A stretch of 64,000 nt of DNA from Tragulus kanchil (Eukaryota; Chordata; Mammalia; Artiodactyla; Tragulidae): the NCBI GenBank assembly GCA_022376925.1, contig JAIOJX010000005.1, positions 8,832,501 to 8,896,500 on the forward strand, written 5' to 3'. Made by a program: the position numbers and the translations under genes. Each line of letters begins with the position of its first letter. Position 1 is the stretch's first letter. Below, in pieces: positions 43,802 to 55,695 of the stretch. Below the pieces are notes generated by a model, which made no database searches, was not told the DNA's origin, and was given only the letters and a program-made list of their open reading frames with translations.

Positions 43802-44775
43802 GCAGCTCATTAAATGGGAGAAATACATTTGTAAAACACAAACCTGATATGGGTCTAATATTTAAAACACATAAAAAAAATCTCTTCTAACTCAACAGCA
43901 AGAACAAAATACTTTTAAAATAGGCAATGACTTGAATAGCTATTTGAACATCTTCAAAGAAGATATACAAATGGCCATCAAGCACTTGAAAACATGCTCA
44001 GCATCCTGAGTCATTAGGGAAATGCATATCAAAACCATAATGAGATACCACTTCATATTCACAGGGATGGTAGTAATAAAATGGAGACTCACCAGTGTTG
44101 GTGAGAATGTGGAGATATCAAAAACCTCCTATACTGCTGGCAGGATTGTAAAATGGTATAGCAGCTATAGAAAATAGTGTAGTAGCCCCTTAAAAAATTA
44201 AATTTAGAATTGTCCTATGAACCTAGCAAATTCATTTGTAGGTCTATACTCAAAGGCATTGAAAACAAATGCTCAAACCTAAATATGTACACCAATGTCC
44301 ATAGCAGGATTATTTACGATATGCGAAAGGTGGAAACAAACCACCACGATCAGCTGGTGGATGGATAAACCAAATGGGCTATATCCATACACAGACGATC
44401 GTTCATTCATAAAAAGGAAAGAAGTACGGGACTAAACATGGATGGACCCTGGAAACATGATACAATCAGAAGAAGCCAAACTCAAAGGCCAGATACTGTG
44501 CGGTGCTATCTGTATGAAACACGGGGAGAAGCAGACCTATAGAAGCAGCATTCAGATGAGTGACTGCCAGGGCCCGGGGGAGGGAGCCACGGGGGAGCTG
44601 CTGCCAGTGGGCGCCAGCTTCCTTTTGTGGTGCTGAAGGAGTTCTGAAACCAGATGGTGCTGGTGGCTGAGCAGCCTTATGAATGTACTTGATACCCCTG
44701 AATTGTACACTTCAAAATGATTAAAATATACGTTTTCTGTTATGGGTATTTTGTCACACACACAAAAAAGACAAG
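43802..44775 (+). mobile_element. L1 (L1MA/L1MB-like) 3' end
   Basis: Plus-strand L1 ORF2 end: AAGAAGATATACAAATGGCC, GGAAATGCATATCAAAACC, AATGAGATACCACTTC, CTGCTGGCAGGATTGTAAAAT, CAGGATTATTTACGATATGC and GGATGGATAAACCAAATGGG. Then 3' UTR: CTGCCAGGGCCCGGGGGAGG, GAATGTACTTGATACCCC and TTGTACACTTCAAAATG. The frame is broken, so no ORF2 protein is possible. Confidence 0.85.
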
Positions 44776-44880
44776 TGTTCATCCAGCCAAAATACAGCCT
44801 GTGCATTTTTCAAGTGATTTTGAAGGCTTGTTTTGTTTGGTATCCTCTCTTTCAAATCAGGACAGTGAGGGAATAAGCAG

Positions 44881-45854
44881 GCAGCTCATTAAATGTGAGT
44901 TATACATTTGTAAAACACAAACCTGATATGGGTCTAATATTTAAAACACATAAAAAAAATCTCTTCTAACTCAACAGCAAGAACAAAATACTTTTAAAAT
45001 AGGCAATGACTTGAATAGCTATTTGAACATCTTCAAAGAAGATATACAAATGGCCATCAAGCACTTGAAAACATGCTCAGCATCCTGAGTCATTAGGGAA
45101 ATGCATATCAAAACCATAATGAGATACCACTTCATATTCACAGGGATGGTAGTAATAAAATGGAGACTCACCAGTGTTGGTGAGAATGTGGAGATATCAA
45201 AAACCTCCTATACTGCTGGCAGGATTGTAAAATGGTATAGCAGCTATAGAAAATAGTGTAGTAGCCCCTTAAAAAATTAAATTTAGAATTGTCCTATGAA
45301 CCTAGCAAATTCATTTGTAGGTCTATACTCAAAGGCATTGAAAACAAATGCTCAAACCTAAATATGTACACCAATGTCCATAGCAGGATTATTTACGATA
45401 TGCGAAAGGTGGAAACAAACCACCACGATCAGCTGGTGGATGGATAAACCAAATGGGCTATATCCATACACAGACGATCGTTCATTCATAAAAAGGAAAG
45501 AAGTACGGGACTAAACATGGATGGACCCTGGAAACATGATACAATCAGAAGAAGCCAAACTCAAAGGCCAGATACTGTGCGGTGCTATCTGTATGAAACA
45601 CGGGGAGAAGCAGACCTATAGAAGCAGCATTCAGATGAGTGACTGCCAGGGCCCGGGGGAGGGAGCCACGGGGGAGCTGCTGCCAGTGGGCGCCAGCTTC
45701 CTTTTGTGGTGCTGAAGGAGTTCTGAAACCAGATGGTGCTGGTGGCTGAGCAGCCTTATGAATGTACTTGATACCCCTGAATTGTACACTTCAAAATGAT
45801 TAAAATATACGTTTTCTGTTATGGGTATTTTGTCACACACACAAAAAAGACAAG
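44881..45854 (+). mobile_element. L1 3' end (second copy, duplication 13)
   Basis: Same element as 43802-44775, offset 1079. Confidence 0.85.
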
Positions 45855-45908
45855 TGTTCATCCAGCCAAAATACAGCCTGTGCATTTTTCAAGTGATTTT
45901 GAAGGCTT

Positions 45909-46834
45909 AGTTTTCCTTGACCTTTCTTGCATAGACATAGCAACACACAGCCCTAAAATGACAAGACATTGGTGCTAAAGAAGGCTTATTCTTGTTTCAG
46001 GGGCTCACCTGGAGAACTGTACTGGAGAATGAGTGCCCATTCCTCCCTCAAGGGACATCTTGAAAGGAAATATTCCAGGAGCCTCGCCCAGAGCCTAACG
46101 GGGGCATGACCAAGCACCCCAGCTTGTGTGCTTGGACTTGGCCACTGTCGGCTCCATGGAGGGGCCGCCTTCAGGCCTTGGCTTGTCACGCCGCCCTGCT
46201 CTGCTCTGGACCCCTTCCCTGGGCTCCTTCCCTCAGAAGGAGACGTGTCAGGAGCTGTAGTCTCAGGGATCTTCCTTGGGATTTCAAATGAGACCCAGCT
46301 CTGGGGCAGGATTTGGAATCCCGTGGGCTGTGTTTGGCCCACATACCTCTTCCCCGGGCCATTTTACTGTGGCTGTTATTTTTACTTGGTGGGGCAATCA
46401 CTGTACCCCTTTGCATAGTTTTCTACTGGAGAATCTTAAAGTTCTTTACCGCCATTCCATTCCATTGTAGCCCTTTTTTAGCAATGATTTTTTTTTTTTT
46501 CATCCCAAACTATCAAAATAAAATTCTTGGTGAGGCAAGCAGACTCCCTTCAGCCAAGTAAAGGAAACTCTCTGGAAGGAATCTGCTGCCCACTCACTTG
46601 GGATGGCCTTAGCTCGTACCTGCCCCTTATGCACAAACACTGGGCCTGGCCTGAGCCAGGATCTTGGGTCCCAAGCTCTTCTCTGAAAGGCAGAGCTGGA
46701 TTTGATCTTGTTCTTGCCTTGTCTTTAGCTCATTCCTGTTTTACAGTTTAACAGCCTAAATTTGCTTCACCCCTCCATCTTCATAGTTCAGCTTTCCGAT
46801 GTGCCATCCGGAGCAGAGGCAGCTATGAGGGAGT
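45909..46834. other. intergenic sequence, nothing recognised
   Basis: A GC-rich core (46080-46330) followed by AT-rich sequence with a T-run at 46487-46500. Several 60-118 codon frames overlap on both strands; none is recognised. It recurs at 47012-47937. Confidence 0.45.
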
Positions 46835-46957
46835 TCCAGATGGTGCTGGTGGCTGAGCAGCCTTATGAATGTACTTGATACCCCTGAATTGTACACTTCA
46901 AAATGATTAAAATATACGTTTTCTGTTATGGGTATTTTGTCACACACACAAAAAAGA
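46835..46957 (+). mobile_element. L1 3' UTR fragment (third copy)
   Basis: Begins inside the L1 3' UTR (CCAGATGGTGCTGGTGGC) and runs to the (CA)n end. It arises from duplication 14, not from a separate insertion. Confidence 0.82.
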
Positions 46958-47937
46958 CAAGTGTTCATCCAGCCAAAATACAGCCTGTGCATTTTTCAAG
47001 TGATTTTGAAGGCTTAGTTTTCCTTGACCTTTCTTGCATAGACATAGCAACACACAGCCCTAAAATGACAAGACATTGGTGCTAAAGAAGGCTTATTCTT
47101 GTTTCAGGGCTCACCTGGAGCACTGTACTGGAGAATGAGTGCCCATTCCTCCCTCAAGGGACATCTTGAAAGGAAATATTCCAGGAGCCTCGCCCAGAGC
47201 CTAACGGGGGCATGACCAAGCACCCCAGCTTGTGTGCTTGGACTTGGCCACTGTCGGCTCCATGGAGGGGCCGCCTTCAGGCCTTGGCTTGTCACGCCGC
47301 CCTGCTCCGCTCTGGACCCCTTCCCTGGGCTCCTTCCCTCAGAAGGAGACGTGTCAGGAGCTGTAGTCTCAGGGATCTTCCTTGGGATTTCAAATGAGAC
47401 CCAGCTCTGGGGCAGGATTTGGAATCCCGTGGGCTGTGTTTGGCCCACATACCTCTTCCCCGGGCCATTTTACTGTGGCTGTTATTTTTACTTGGTGGGG
47501 CAATCACTGTACCCCTTTGCATAGTTTTCTACTGGAGAATCTTAAAGTTCTTTACCGCCATTCCATTCCATTGTAGCCCTTTTTTAGCAATGATTTTTTT
47601 TTTTTTCATCCCAAACTATCAAAATAAAATTCTTGGTGAGGCAAGCAGACTCCCTTCAGCCAAGTAAAGGAAACTCTCTGGAAGGAATCTGCTGCCCACT
47701 CACTTGGGATGGCCTTAGCTCGTACCTGCCCCTTATGCACAAACACTGGGCCTGGCCTGAGCCAGGATCTTGGGTCCCAAGCTCTTCTCTGAAAGGCAGA
47801 GCTGGATTTGATCTTGTTCTTGCCTTGTCTTTAGCTCATTCCTGTTTTACAGTTTAACAGCCTAAATTTGCTTCACCCCTCCATCTTCATAGTTCAGCTT
47901 TCCGATGTGCCATCCGGAGCAGAGGCAGCTATGAGGG

Positions 47938-49209
47938 GGAAGCCGGGGAGAGGGGTGGGCCTGGGATCTGGGGCCAGGAAGGTGGGGGAGGGGCTGCCAT
48001 ATTAGCAGAGCTGCCTTCTGACATTTTTAGGTTGGCCTTAGATGCATAACAGACCCAAGTACCACAGAACCCCTCTCATTCAACTGAAAAGAGGTACAGT
48101 GCTGTCTGCAAGGAACTAGCTAATCAGTCCTTCCTTCCTACATCCATTCAGCGGGATGGTGTGTTGGCGCAGCACATGGGACTTGTTAACCACCCCAAGA
48201 AAAGAAAGCGCCACTCTGATTAGCTGTCAGAACTAATTTTCAACTGTGTTATTATATGGTAAAGAGGAAAAAGGAAATCCAAGGAAACCGTGCTTAAGGC
48301 CAGGGCCTAATCAGGTTTTTCCCCTTCATCTGTTTCATACAAAAACTGCCTAGACTCACCGGCGTGAGCCATCAGATTCCTCTCTTCAAGTGTTAATTAA
48401 GTGCAATATTTTAAAATATACACTCCTCTCTCCAGGTAGAACAAACTGAGCCTTTTGTGAATTGTTCCGTGCCCATTGGTCCCCCTGCCGCTCTCCTCCG
48501 TTGCCTTGTGCCTTCTATTCCCCTGTTGGGCCACAGCTCCGACAGCAATAAGTATAGAGTAATTATTTCTGCCAGAAGTGTTTCCCCTTTCAGAGTCTGA
48601 AAGGGGTTCGCCTTATTTTGGTTGTGTGCACGCGTGTGCTTGAAAGAAAGGCATATTATAGTATCAGACCTCTTTGTTTTCCCTCCTTTACTACCCACTG
48701 GTTCTCCAAGATGTCATTGGCAAACACAACACCATTTGCTTTTTGTTGCCTTTATAAATATTTTCCACTTGAGCCCTGTTTCGTACGTATAAGTGCTGCG
48801 TGTCTTGCTACAGAACACAACTGCTCTCAAGCAGTAGACTGAATGAAACCAGTCTGTATGGTTCCAATTCAGGAATATTTACTACGCCTTTGGATGGACA
48901 GGCCTCAGAATCTGAAGCAGCTGATGGTCTCTTGGGTCTTTGAAGGCAACCCGAATGGTGGGTTTGTGTCTGTGTGTGTAAGGTGGGCGCTGGGGCCAGA
49001 TGGCGGGACCTGGAAAATCCAGCTAGTCTGTTGTGTCTGTTTCAGTCATGAAATTCTCCTTTCTCCACAGTTGATGAATGCCTGTTCTGTGTTTGCTGCT
49101 CTCATACAAGTTAGGATGCCCCAGGGCGACCTTTCGACCCAAATAGAAAGCATGTACAAGGCATTCCACATTGAGAAGTTCAAGGGATCAGATCTCGTCA
49201 TAAATCCGT
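47938..49209. other. non-repetitive intergenic sequence
   Basis: No repeat was recognised over 1.27 kb. A purine-rich block (47935-47995) precedes AT-rich sequence with paired TAATTA/AATTAA-type motifs at 48180-48420, discussed under findings. The 180-codon frame 48843-49385 runs into a SINE and is not credible as a gene. Confidence 0.5.
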
Positions 49210-49408
49210 GTAAACCTATTGGTGGGTCAGGGACAAAGAATCTGCCTGCCAATGCAGGAGACGCAGGTTCGATCCCTGGATGGGGAAGATCCCTGGAAGA
49301 GGAAATAGCAACCTATTCCAGTATTCTTACCTGGAGAATCCCATGGACAGAAGAGCCTGGTGGGCTACAGTCTATGGGATTATAAAGAGTCGGACACCAC
49401 TGGGCCAT
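49210..49408 (+). mobile_element. Bov-tA SINE
   Basis: AAGAATCTGCCTGCCAATGC, GGTTCGATCCCTGGATGGG, AATCCCATGGACAGAAGAGCC and AAAGAGTCGGACACCACTG. The head is slightly truncated. It explains the C-terminal part of the frame 48843-49385. Confidence 0.9.
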
Positions 49409-49570
49409 GAGACATGGGTTCAGTCCAAGTTCAGCCTGATTCTGTGCAAGTTACTGTTAAGCTCACCAAAATTCTGACTTTTCAACTGTAAAATGACAAC
49501 TTAATAATATCTGTCCCAAAGCCTTGTTTTAAGAGTTCAGTGTGATAACCTGTAAAGCACTTTGTAAGTC
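49409..49570 (+). mobile_element. MIR SINE
   Basis: GATTCTGTGCAAGTTACTG, GACTTTTCAACTGTAAAATG, and GTGTGATAACCTGTAAAGCAC are the diverged MIR core and 3' part. Confidence 0.65.
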
Positions 49571-50160
49571 TGAGTGAGTTGGGGATATTGAGGCTTGCTT
49601 GGACTCTCCACCAAGTGTGTGTGGATAACTGTGGGCTCCTGGGGGGAGCCCAACTTCTCAGTGACTGACAATCATTGAGTCTGAACAGAGGGGAAGCCAA
49701 AAGTTAAAATTGATCCTGGTGACACCACCAAGTGCCAGTGGAGACCCCAGCACTTAGCAGCTAGCTGTGTCCCCTTGTATTTCTGAAGAAAAGACAAGAA
49801 TACATATTTCCCTTCTGATTTTTCTGTTATTAAAGAGAAAGTATGGAAAACAGAGAGCATTTTTTTTTACTGAGATACTATAATCAATGAATTTATTGGA
49901 TAGTTGGAGCAATTCTCTCCTAGAATTAAAAGTGGTAACTCATGTCTAAGGACTTTGAAATCTTTTAAGTTCTAAGGCTTAACGACTGTAGAATGTCGCT
50001 GTTGAAAAAGACCTCCCTGACCACATGCTGATCATGTTGAATTAGTAAAAGTCTTATAATTCATCCAAAAAATGGTTTGCTCAAGTCCTAACTTGCTAAG
50101 CTAAATTATAGCTATGTGTAAGTGTCATGATTGGAGAGAAACAAGAGTCACATTCCCTAT
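49571..50160. other. intergenic sequence, nothing recognised
   Basis: Single-copy AT-rich sequence without recognisable elements. Confidence 0.45.
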
Positions 50161-50305
50161 CGTTGTTGTTGTTGTTGTTCAGTTTCCGTAGTCATGTCCA
50201 ACTCTTTGCAACCCCAGGGATTGCAGCACTCTAGGCCTTTCTGTCCCACACCATCTTCCGGAGTTTGCCCAACAGCATGGCCATTACATTGGTGAGGCCC
50301 CATTC
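50161..50305 (-). mobile_element. Bov-A SINE fragment
   Basis: A (GTT)n start, then CAGTTTCCGTAGTCATGTCC, CTCTTTGCAACCCCAGGG, CTTCCGGAGTTTGCCC. Antisense BovB-derived sequence. Most of it recurs at 51333-51453. Confidence 0.8.
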
Positions 50306-51144
50306 CCTGAGCAGTCATTAAATTTCTAGAGAAAATTCTTATCAAGCCTCTTACGATACTTAAACCTTCTCCAAATCCTTTTTAACTTTGGTTTTCTGCC
50401 AGAAATGGGTGTAGCTCCATCAGCGATCTTGCAAGGAAAACCTGTTCTCACAAGTTTCATAGCACCGCTTGGCAGAGAAAATGGCTTGGTAAGAGGCTGA
50501 GAACTTTCACATAGATCCAGAAAGCTTGGGAATTGAGCTACTTGACTTCCTGCCCACCACAAAAAAAGAAATGGGCGAACTCTGAGACCAGGACCAAAGA
50601 GTCCCCTCATTAGAAAAAGGGAAAACTCTAAAAGTTTCTCTTTGAGACAAACTTCATAGATTAATAAAGACAGGCCATTTCAGAATTTTTCAGCGTAGTG
50701 AGGGAGCTCACCGTTGCCATGGTTTCCTTGCTGCCCGCTCCCCTACCCTTCTCTCCCAACCTCCACTGGCCTCAGGAGACTGTATCCCCTGGAAAATGTA
50801 CTCCAAAGGATGAGGGGTGGGGCAGAAAGGGGAGTAGGAAGAGTGATTATTTTTGTTGAGCCATTGTGTGTATTTGGGAATTCATGAGAAATAAGGGATG
50901 GACTCACTTTAATTAAAGAGCAAACAGTGAAGGCAATGAGACATGCAACTGAGATGCTATTGAGAATGTCTTCACATTACTCACAAGTTAGTAATTTCCC
51001 CAAGAGTGGGAGTTTCTTTCAGATATTTGTGATTTATTTTTAAGTCTTTTAGAGCATTAGGATAACACACACACTTTCTCATTTACAATTTTCATGGTAT
51101 TAAAAGGTTTCAAACCTTGGCATTTTAGAACATTTTTTAAAGGG
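50306..51144. other. intergenic sequence, nothing recognised
   Basis: No repeat family was recognised. The 94-codon minus-strand frame at 50326-50610 recurs at 51475-51759 and is unassigned. Confidence 0.45.
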
Positions 51145-51332
51145 ATATTTTTTTTTTTTTAAATTTTTGGCCTCTTTTTTTTAAATTGGTCTTTCACTTA
51201 TTTGTTTCCATCCATCTTCGTTCCTTGGCCTGCATGGGCCTCCCATCGCAGTGGCCTCTCTCCTCACAGAGCACCGGCTCTGGACCTATATGCTCCAGAG
51301 CTCTGGCTCATAATTGGACACACCAGTCCAGC
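51145..51332 (-). mobile_element. CHR SINE truncated by duplication junction
   Basis: T-run, GGGCCTCCCATCGCAGTGGCC and GAGCACCGGCTCTGGACC are present. The tRNA-like head is missing because the copy ends at 51332. The full element is at 52293-52579. Confidence 0.82.
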
Positions 51333-51453
51333 TTCCGTAGTCATGTCCAACTCTTTGCAACCCCAGGGATTGCAGCACTCTAGGCCTTTCTGTCCCACAC
51401 CATCTTCCGGAGTTTGCCCAACAGCATGGCCATTACATTGGTGAGGCCCCATT
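51333..51453 (-). mobile_element. Bov-A SINE fragment (second copy, duplication 15)
   Basis: Same as 50184-50304, without the GTT-rich start. Confidence 0.8.
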
Positions 51454-52292
51454 CCCTGAGCAGTCATTAAATTTCTAGAGAAAATTCTTATCAAGCCTCT
51501 TACGATACTTAAACCTTCTCCAAATCCTTTTTAACTTTGGTTTTCTGCCAGAAATGGGTGTAGCTCCATCAGCGATCTTGCAAGGAAAACCTGTTCTCAC
51601 AAGTTTCATAGCACCGCTTGGCAGAGAAAATGGCTTGGTAAGAGGCTGAGAACTTTCACATAGATCCAGAAAGCTTGGGAATTGAGCTACTTGACTTCCT
51701 GCCCACCACAAAAAAAGAAATGGGCGAACTCTGAGACCAGGACCAAAGAGTCCCCTCATTAGAAAAAGGGAAAACTCTAAAAGTTTCTCTTTGAGACAAA
51801 CTTCATAGATTAATAAAGACAGGCCATTTCAGAATTTTTCAGCGTAGTGAGGGAGCTCACCGTTGCCATGGTTTCCTTGCTGCCCGCTCCCCTACCCTTC
51901 TCTCCCAACCTCCACTGGCCTCAGGAGACTGTATCCCCTGGAAAATGTACTCCAAAGGATGAGGGGTGGGGCAGAAAGGGGAGTAGGAAGAGTGATTATT
52001 TTTGTTGAGCCATTGTGTGTATTTGGGAATTCATGAGAAATAAGGGATGGACTCACTTTAATTAAAGAGCAAACAGTGAAGGCAATGAGACATGCAACTG
52101 AGATGCTATTGAGAATGTCTTCACATTACTCACAAGTTAGTAATTTCCCCAAGAGTGGGAGTTTCTTTCAGATATTTGTGATTTATTTTTAAGTCTTTTA
52201 GAGCATTAGGATAACACACACACTTTCTCATTTACAATTTTCATGGTATTAAAAGGTTTCAAACCTTGGCATTTTAGAACATTTTTTAAAGG

Positions 52293-52579
52293 TTTTTTTT
52301 TTTTTTTTAAATTTTTGGCCTCTTTTTTTTAAATTGGTCTTTCACTTATTTGTTTCCATCCATCTTCGTTCCTTGGCCTGCATGGGCCTCCCATCGCAGT
52401 GGCCTCTCTCCTCACAGAGCACCGGCTCTGGACCTATATGCTCCAGAGCTCTGGCTCATAATTGGACACACCAGTCCAGCTGCTCCTCGGCATGTGGGAT
52501 CTTCCCGTGCCAGGGATCGAACCAGTGCCTCTTGCACTGCAAGATGGACTCTTTACCCACTGGACCACCAGGAAAGCCC
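52293..52579 (-). mobile_element. CHR-type tRNA SINE, full length
   Basis: Contains CCAGGGATCGAACCAGTGCC and CCCACTGGACCACCAGGAAAG at the tRNA-like head, with the body as at 51145. The 138-codon frame at 52334-52750 reads through it and the next SINE. Confidence 0.85.
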
Positions 52580-52605
52580 TTAGAACATTTTAGATTGACT
52601 ACAAT

Positions 52606-52692
52606 TTGTTGTTGCTCAGTCACTAAGTTGTGTCTGATTCTTTGCGACCCCTTGAACTACAGCACATCAGATTTCCTCATCCTTCACTATCT
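52606..52692 (-). mobile_element. Bov-A SINE fragment
   Basis: TTGTTGCTCAGTCACTAAG, TTGTGTCTGATTCTTTGCG and CTTCACTATCTCCTGGG, antisense. Confidence 0.8.
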
Positions 52693-52883
52693 CCTGGGAT
52701 TTGCCACAAAGATATGGTCAAATTATTTAGAAACACACAGGGACTTTTGAAACTCATTATAGGGTTATTCGAAACATATTTGTGTTAGAGTGTACAGATT
52801 ACTTACTATAGTGCTGGTACAGGTAAAATTCTGTATGAATCCAGGGAAAGAAAAAAAAAGTACAAACTGGAGATAAAGTCAAA

Positions 52884-52944
52884 GAGTTCATTTGGATTTT
52901 TTCCTAAGATGTTATGGAAAAACCCAAATGAATGTTATGGCCAA
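52884..52944. mobile_element. mariner-derived hairpin (solo terminal repeats)
   Basis: GTTCATTTGGATTTTTTCC and its imperfect inverse GGAAAAACCCAAATGAAT face each other around a short AAGATGTTAT loop, followed by GTTATGGCCA. This matches the palindromic mariner relics common in ruminants. Confidence 0.6.
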
Positions 52945-53482
52945 GATATCATGCTTTTTATAAGGCTTATAAGTTTGAAGTGGTAGTATGTTCACTGTGT
53001 GTAACCCACAGTAATGTCCTCAGGTGATCATTATTGCTTATGCTAAGCCACTTTTAATAACTGGTGCTGTGAAATATGCAGGTCAAGGGCATTGTCTGAG
53101 TATGTGTTAGGTAGCTACCGCTGCACTAGGGACTAGGAGAAAAATGTGCTTTCAGAAGACACAACCCTTCCTGACTGATAAGACAGACTTCTCAAAATCT
53201 CAAGGGAGAAGAAAAGCCAGGCATGTATTTGGATCTCAGTCACATCTGCTCATGTTCCCAGGTTACTCAGAAGGGACAATGAACAATTTAACTTGCTTAC
53301 CATTTGTTGATTTCACAGATATTTTTATTTTAGTATTGTTAGGCGTAATGGACATACAAAGATGAATGCATTATTACTGAATGAATCTGAATCAATGAAC
53401 CCCTAAAGCATGACACACACAGTAGCAGTATAATAAATGTTATTTTATGTTATATCATCATCCGTAACATTATTTCTGTCCT
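52945..53482. other. intergenic sequence, nothing recognised
   Basis: Single-copy AT-rich sequence lying between the two copies of the 105-base repeat. Confidence 0.45.
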
Positions 53483-53608
53483 TGTTTGTTTAGTTGCTAA
53501 GTTGTGTCCAACTCTTTACAACTCCATGGACTGTAGTCCACCAGGCTCCTCTGTTCATGGGATTTTCTAGGCAAGAATACTGGAGTGGATTGCCATTTCC
53601 TTCTCCAA
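53483..53608 (-). mobile_element. Bov-tA/Bov-A SINE fragment
   Basis: TAGTTGCTAAGTTGTGTCC, CATGGACTGTAGTCCACC, AATACTGGAGTGGATTGCC and CCTTCTCC in antisense order. The tRNA head is absent. Confidence 0.82.
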
Positions 53609-53761
53609 TTCTGTCCTTAAGAACCTCTAAATCTTGTAGGACAAATGGCATGCACATATTTGTGATAGAGTGTACAGGTTACTTACTATAGTGCTGGTAC
53701 AGGTAAAATTCTGTATGAATCCAGGGAAAGAAAAAAAAAAAAGTGCAAACTGGAGATAAAG

Positions 53762-54030
53762 CATTTAACGCCTATAATACCAGGGGAACACAATATCCTT
53801 CATCCCCTCAATATTGCATGTTCGAGAAGGTCCGCAAATAAGATTTTTTTCAAGAAGACATGGAAATTTGGCCTTCAGGGCAAGAACCTCAAATGCTCCT
53901 GATGTCCTTAAATAATGTGTGATGGTTCTGTGCACCATTGATTCCAATTCTTCTAAGTTCTGTTTACATCTTTAATCATCTGATCACTAAATGAGGGAGT
54001 TTCCAAGCCTGCTATTTGTCAAGTGTCTTT
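53762..54030. other. intergenic sequence, nothing recognised
   Basis: Short unassigned segment with one 60-codon minus-strand frame of no known content. Confidence 0.4.
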
Positions 54031-54300
54031 GTTGTTGTTGTTCAATTGCTACGTCCTGTTCGACTCTTGGCAACCCCATGGACTGCAGGCTCCTCTTTGA
54101 GTTTGATCAAATTCATGTCCGTTGAGTTGGCGATGAACCAGGTCATCCTCTATTGTCCCTGTCTCCTCCTGCCTTCAATCTTTCCCAGCATCAGGTTTTT
54201 GTTTTTGTTTTTTTCTCCAGTGAGTCGTCTCTTCGCATCAGGTGGCCAAAGTATTGGCGCTTCAGCTTCAGCATCAGTCCTTCCAATGGTAGAATTGTAG
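54031..54300 (-). mobile_element. Bov-A2 SINE / BovB 3' end
   Basis: (GTT)n, CTCTTGGCAACCCCATGG, CATGTCCGTTGAGTTGGCG, CCTTCAATCTTTCCCAGC, then CATCAGGTGGCCAAAGTATTG. Antisense and longer than the other Bov-A copies. Confidence 0.82.
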
Positions 54301-55695
54301 CTTTAGGTAGGTAATCCTGTGGCCATTCCATTTTTATCTTTGTTATTTTGTAAACTTTGTATATGTTATTATCTTTTCTGTGGTTTGAATAAAGAATGGT
54401 AGTATGTCAATTGGTTTTCTTAAACAATGCATTCAATTTCATTACTCTTTGAAAATACCTTCTCACAGGTCTCTGGTTTTTGATTATTGTTTTTAAGGTA
54501 TGACAGCAGAGTGACACGCAGAATTCCTTAGGTAGATGTGCCCTGGTTAGTCTCAAGAATGTGATGCTGTTTGAATCCTATAATTAAAAATAAAGTCATG
54601 TTAGCAAGAGCTAGGGACCCAACTTCAGGTTTACAGGAAAATGTATGTTGTCATTGATCATGTAACATTGCTTGTTATCTAGGCCACCAAATGAAATATT
54701 GTTAAGTAATACATTGGTGGTAGATTCTTACGAAGTTGTCTAAAAAGAAGTTGACATAATATGATTAATCTTCTCTCATGCAACCTTTATATATCTGGTG
54801 TTTGGAAATGTTTCAATCAGATTATTTATTGAGCATGAGATATGTACTCAGCATTGTGCTAGGCACTCTAGGGATTGCATATGGTGGGTCCTCTGTCCTT
54901 CAGAAGTTTTAAAACTACCTGAAACAAGATGGAACATAAGAGGAAGGCCTATTCCGCTGTATGTGTCAGACAGAAAGAGCTTTTAAGAGTTCAGAGAGTA
55001 GAGAGATGAATGTCGACCAGAGTGGGTAGGTTAGGGGCATGTCTGGGGGCCTGAGAAGAGCTCTTTTGGTCTGCATTACAGAACAGAAATGGCCTCTTAT
55101 CGTGGCTCCCAGCACTCAAGAGCTTTTTAGAAATAAAAATCATAAGTGGGCTCCTTGTCTAATGAAGAACATCCTGTATGTCTCCCATGCGTTCAAAGTA
55201 GGTGGCTGTAGAGAGTGGAGCCCAGGGGTGCTTTTATTACACTCTACGTTATCCTTGATCTGAACCAAGTGATCAGTTGCCTTTCCCTAACAAAAATGTC
55301 TGAGTTATCTTGTCAAGGATGATGGAAGTTTGTTGTCATTCTCCTATTTTCCACAAAGGACAGAGGAATGTTTCTCAGCTGAAAGGAAACATATCTGATG
55401 GTATCCTCAACGTCACTGGACTTTAGAGCAACATCATTTCTGCCCCCTTTTCAGATGGCATCTTGATGGAATGGCACACAGTCGCCATTTTCACCGAACC
55501 TTCAACTCTGTGTTTTCTGTCTTCACAAATTAGCCTACACAGCAAGGCCAGTATGTCAGAATAACAAAGCGAGGGTGATGGTGGGTCAGGCTGATACAGA
55601 GGCTAGACTTAAACCAGAGGATGATCTCCTGGGAACCTCCTGGTCACTGACATACCATACTTTTCCTAGCATCAGCAGAGGATGGTTTTGCGGCT
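54301..55695. other. intergenic sequence with a weak L2-like patch
   Basis: Mostly unassigned. Bases 54820-54910 (ATTTATTGAGCATGAG, ATTGTGCTAGGCACTCTAGGG) look like an L2-type relic. Confidence 0.4.

Larger units (their letters stand above)
43750..45908 (+). repeat. near-perfect head-to-tail duplication 13 (period 1080)
   Basis: Bases 43750-44829 recur at 44830-45908. Differences sit in the first 80 bases of copy 2 (GAGGGGAAT/GAGGGAAT, GGGAGAAATAC/GTGAGTTATAC). The unit is mostly an L1 3' end. The final 180 bases also begin duplication 14. Confidence 0.95.
45729..47937 (+). repeat. near-perfect head-to-tail duplication 14 (period 1106)
   Basis: Bases 45729-46831 recur at 46835-47937. About 270 bases into copy 2 there is a lost G and a substitution (CAGGGGCTCACCTGGAGAAC/CAGGGCTCACCTGGAGCAC). 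One further transition is at 46202 versus 47308 (CTCTGC/CTCCGC). The first 180 bases are L1 3' UTR and therefore occur three times (44650, 45729 and 46835). Confidence 0.95.
50184..52480 (+). repeat. near-perfect head-to-tail duplication 15 (period 1149)
   Basis: Bases 50184-51332 recur at 51333-52480. The junction is at a short shared GCTTCC/GCTGCT boundary and joins the middle of a CHR SINE to the middle of a Bov-A SINE. Main difference: the T-run (GGGATATTTTTT at 51141 versus GGTTTTTT at 52291). Confidence 0.94.
52774..53761 (+). repeat. 105-base direct repeat pair at 880-base spacing
   Basis: Bases 52774-52878 (ending AAACTGGAGATAAAG) recur at 53653-53761 with about three substitutions and a longer A-run. 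About 775 unrelated bases lie between. It is shorter and more diverged than the 1.1-kb duplications, so it could be a separate event of either kind. Confidence 0.88.

Noticed and set aside
43802..46957. Intact L1 with coding capacity
   Set aside because: Only the ORF2 end and 3' UTR are present, with broken frames. The three copies reflect duplications 13 and 14.
48843..49385. 180-codon plus-strand frame as a possible gene
   Set aside because: Its C-terminal third is a Bov-tA SINE. The rest has no recognised domain.
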